A stretch of DNA of 64,000 nucleotides from Aeromicrobium camelliae (lineage in GTDB: Bacteria > Actinomycetota > Actinomycetes > Propionibacteriales > Nocardioidaceae): assembly GCF_003850045.1 (NCBI RefSeq), contig NZ_RQJX01000014.1, forward strand, positions 26,387 through 90,386, written 5' to 3'. The notes beneath the pieces were generated by a model. It did not search any database and was not told the DNA's origin. It saw only the letters and a program-made list of their open reading frames with translations. Shown piece by piece: positions 63,745 through 64,000 of the stretch; within the stretch, counting starts at the first letter, position 1; each line of letters starts with the position of its first letter. Both the position numbers and the translations under genes were made by a program.

Positions 63745-64000
63745 CTACTCGGTCAGGATCGTGCCGCCGACGTCCCAGGCCCAGCCCTCCTCGTGTGGGA
63801 TGGGCACGGCGTGGTCGAAGGTTTTGAGTTTGTGGTGGTGTCGGCATAACGCCCAGAGGTTGTCGCCTGAGGTGGGGCCGTCCGGTAACGGTTGTCGGTG
63901 GTCGAGGTCGCAGTTGGTGGCTTTGGTGGTGCATCCGGGGTATCTGCAGGTGCCGTCGCGGAAGCGGATTGCGTTGCGTAGGTGGTGCGAGGGGTATCGG
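63745..64000 (-). CDS. HNH endonuclease with DUF222-type family, N-terminus outside window
   Basis: The last 84 codons of a minus-strand gene are present, ending in TAG at 63745-63747. The product carries an HNH nuclease domain: FRDGTCRYPGC, then CDLDHRQPLPDGP, then NLWALCRHHHKLKTF. The usual upstream half in this family is DUF222, related to the 13E12 repeat proteins of mycobacteria, which are multicopy. The stop lies one base from the priA stop, at the place where other genomes continue with his genes. The stretch is less GC-rich than its neighbours. Confidence 0.85.
   Translation of the reverse strand, partial: RYPSHHLRNAIRFRDGTCRYPGCTTKATNCDLDHRQPLPDGPTSGDNLWALCRHHHKLKTFDHAVPIPHEEGWAWDVGGTILTE

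Noticed and set aside
1..64000. CRISPR array, tRNA, rRNA, insertion sequence or prophage
   Set aside because: No spaced direct repeats, cloverleaf, rRNA signature, transposase or phage gene was found. Apart from the possible mobile HNH gene at the right edge, the window is core chromosome.

Overview
The window is chromosomal DNA from a high-GC Gram-positive bacterium (Actinomycetota). Gene order follows the mycobacterial Rv2196 to Rv2146 block from qcrB to the division genes. It then passes to ileS, lspA, dnaE and a histidine operon. Mycobacterial marker genes are absent, the DAHP synthase is class II, and the PknL-position kinase carries PASTA repeats. My best guess is Propionibacteriales, Nocardioidaceae, something like Aeromicrobium. 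That assignment rests on recall of synteny, not on a search.

Layout. (1) 1-2.2 kb: the end of an L,D-transpeptidase and a Cmx-type chloramphenicol exporter with a leader region. (2) 2.2-6.6 kb, minus strand: ctaE-qcrC-qcrA-qcrB, the cytochrome bc1-aa3 supercomplex genes. (3) 6.6-20 kb: a receiver-like protein with trpD, a Lrp-type RAM-domain protein, a DnaQ-UvrC fusion nuclease, a small four-cysteine protein, a glycine-rich LPXTG surface protein, a c-di-AMP riboswitch driving an NlpC/P60 hydrolase, a membrane metalloprotease, an acyl-CoA synthetase, a SRPBCC protein, a ROK glucokinase, an acyltransferase and DAHP synthase. (4) 20-26.7 kb: a PASTA Ser/Thr kinase, a polyprenyl synthase, metF, a FAD oxidoreductase, a methyltransferase and a DUF3040 protein. 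(5) 26.8-45.1 kb: the full division and cell wall cluster mraZ, rsmH, ftsL, ftsI, murE, murF, mraY, murD, ftsW, murG, murC, ftsQ, ftsZ, pgeF, yggS-type, sepF, yggT-type, divIVA, closed by a strong hairpin. (6) 45.1-58.6 kb: ileS, a TraR/DksA protein, lspA, an RluD-type enzyme, an aminotransferase, a TetR with a DrrAB-like ABC exporter, dnaE, a membrane protein and a YbaK-type deacylase. (7) 58.6-64 kb: hisD-hisC-hisB-hisH, a YitT protein, priA and the 3' end of an HNH endonuclease gene.

The common theme is envelope growth. Precursor synthesis (mur genes), septum assembly (fts, sepF, divIVA), wall hydrolysis under c-di-AMP control, wall cross-linking and a wall-sensing kinase all lie here, together with respiration and aromatic amino acid and histidine synthesis.

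A striking feature of the DNA is the number of leaderless starts. A TANNNT-like -10 hexamer sits 6-8 bases before the start codon of about 19 genes, and I used this to correct many starts. Two divergent pairs (ctaE/receiver and idsA/metF) have -10 boxes that abut or overlap. The most notable irregularities are an apparent 18-bp in-frame loss in the first helix of the Cmx exporter, ten-base phased MraZ boxes, and a small coupled membrane ORF between mraZ and rsmH. No CRISPR array, tRNA, rRNA or insertion sequence was seen.
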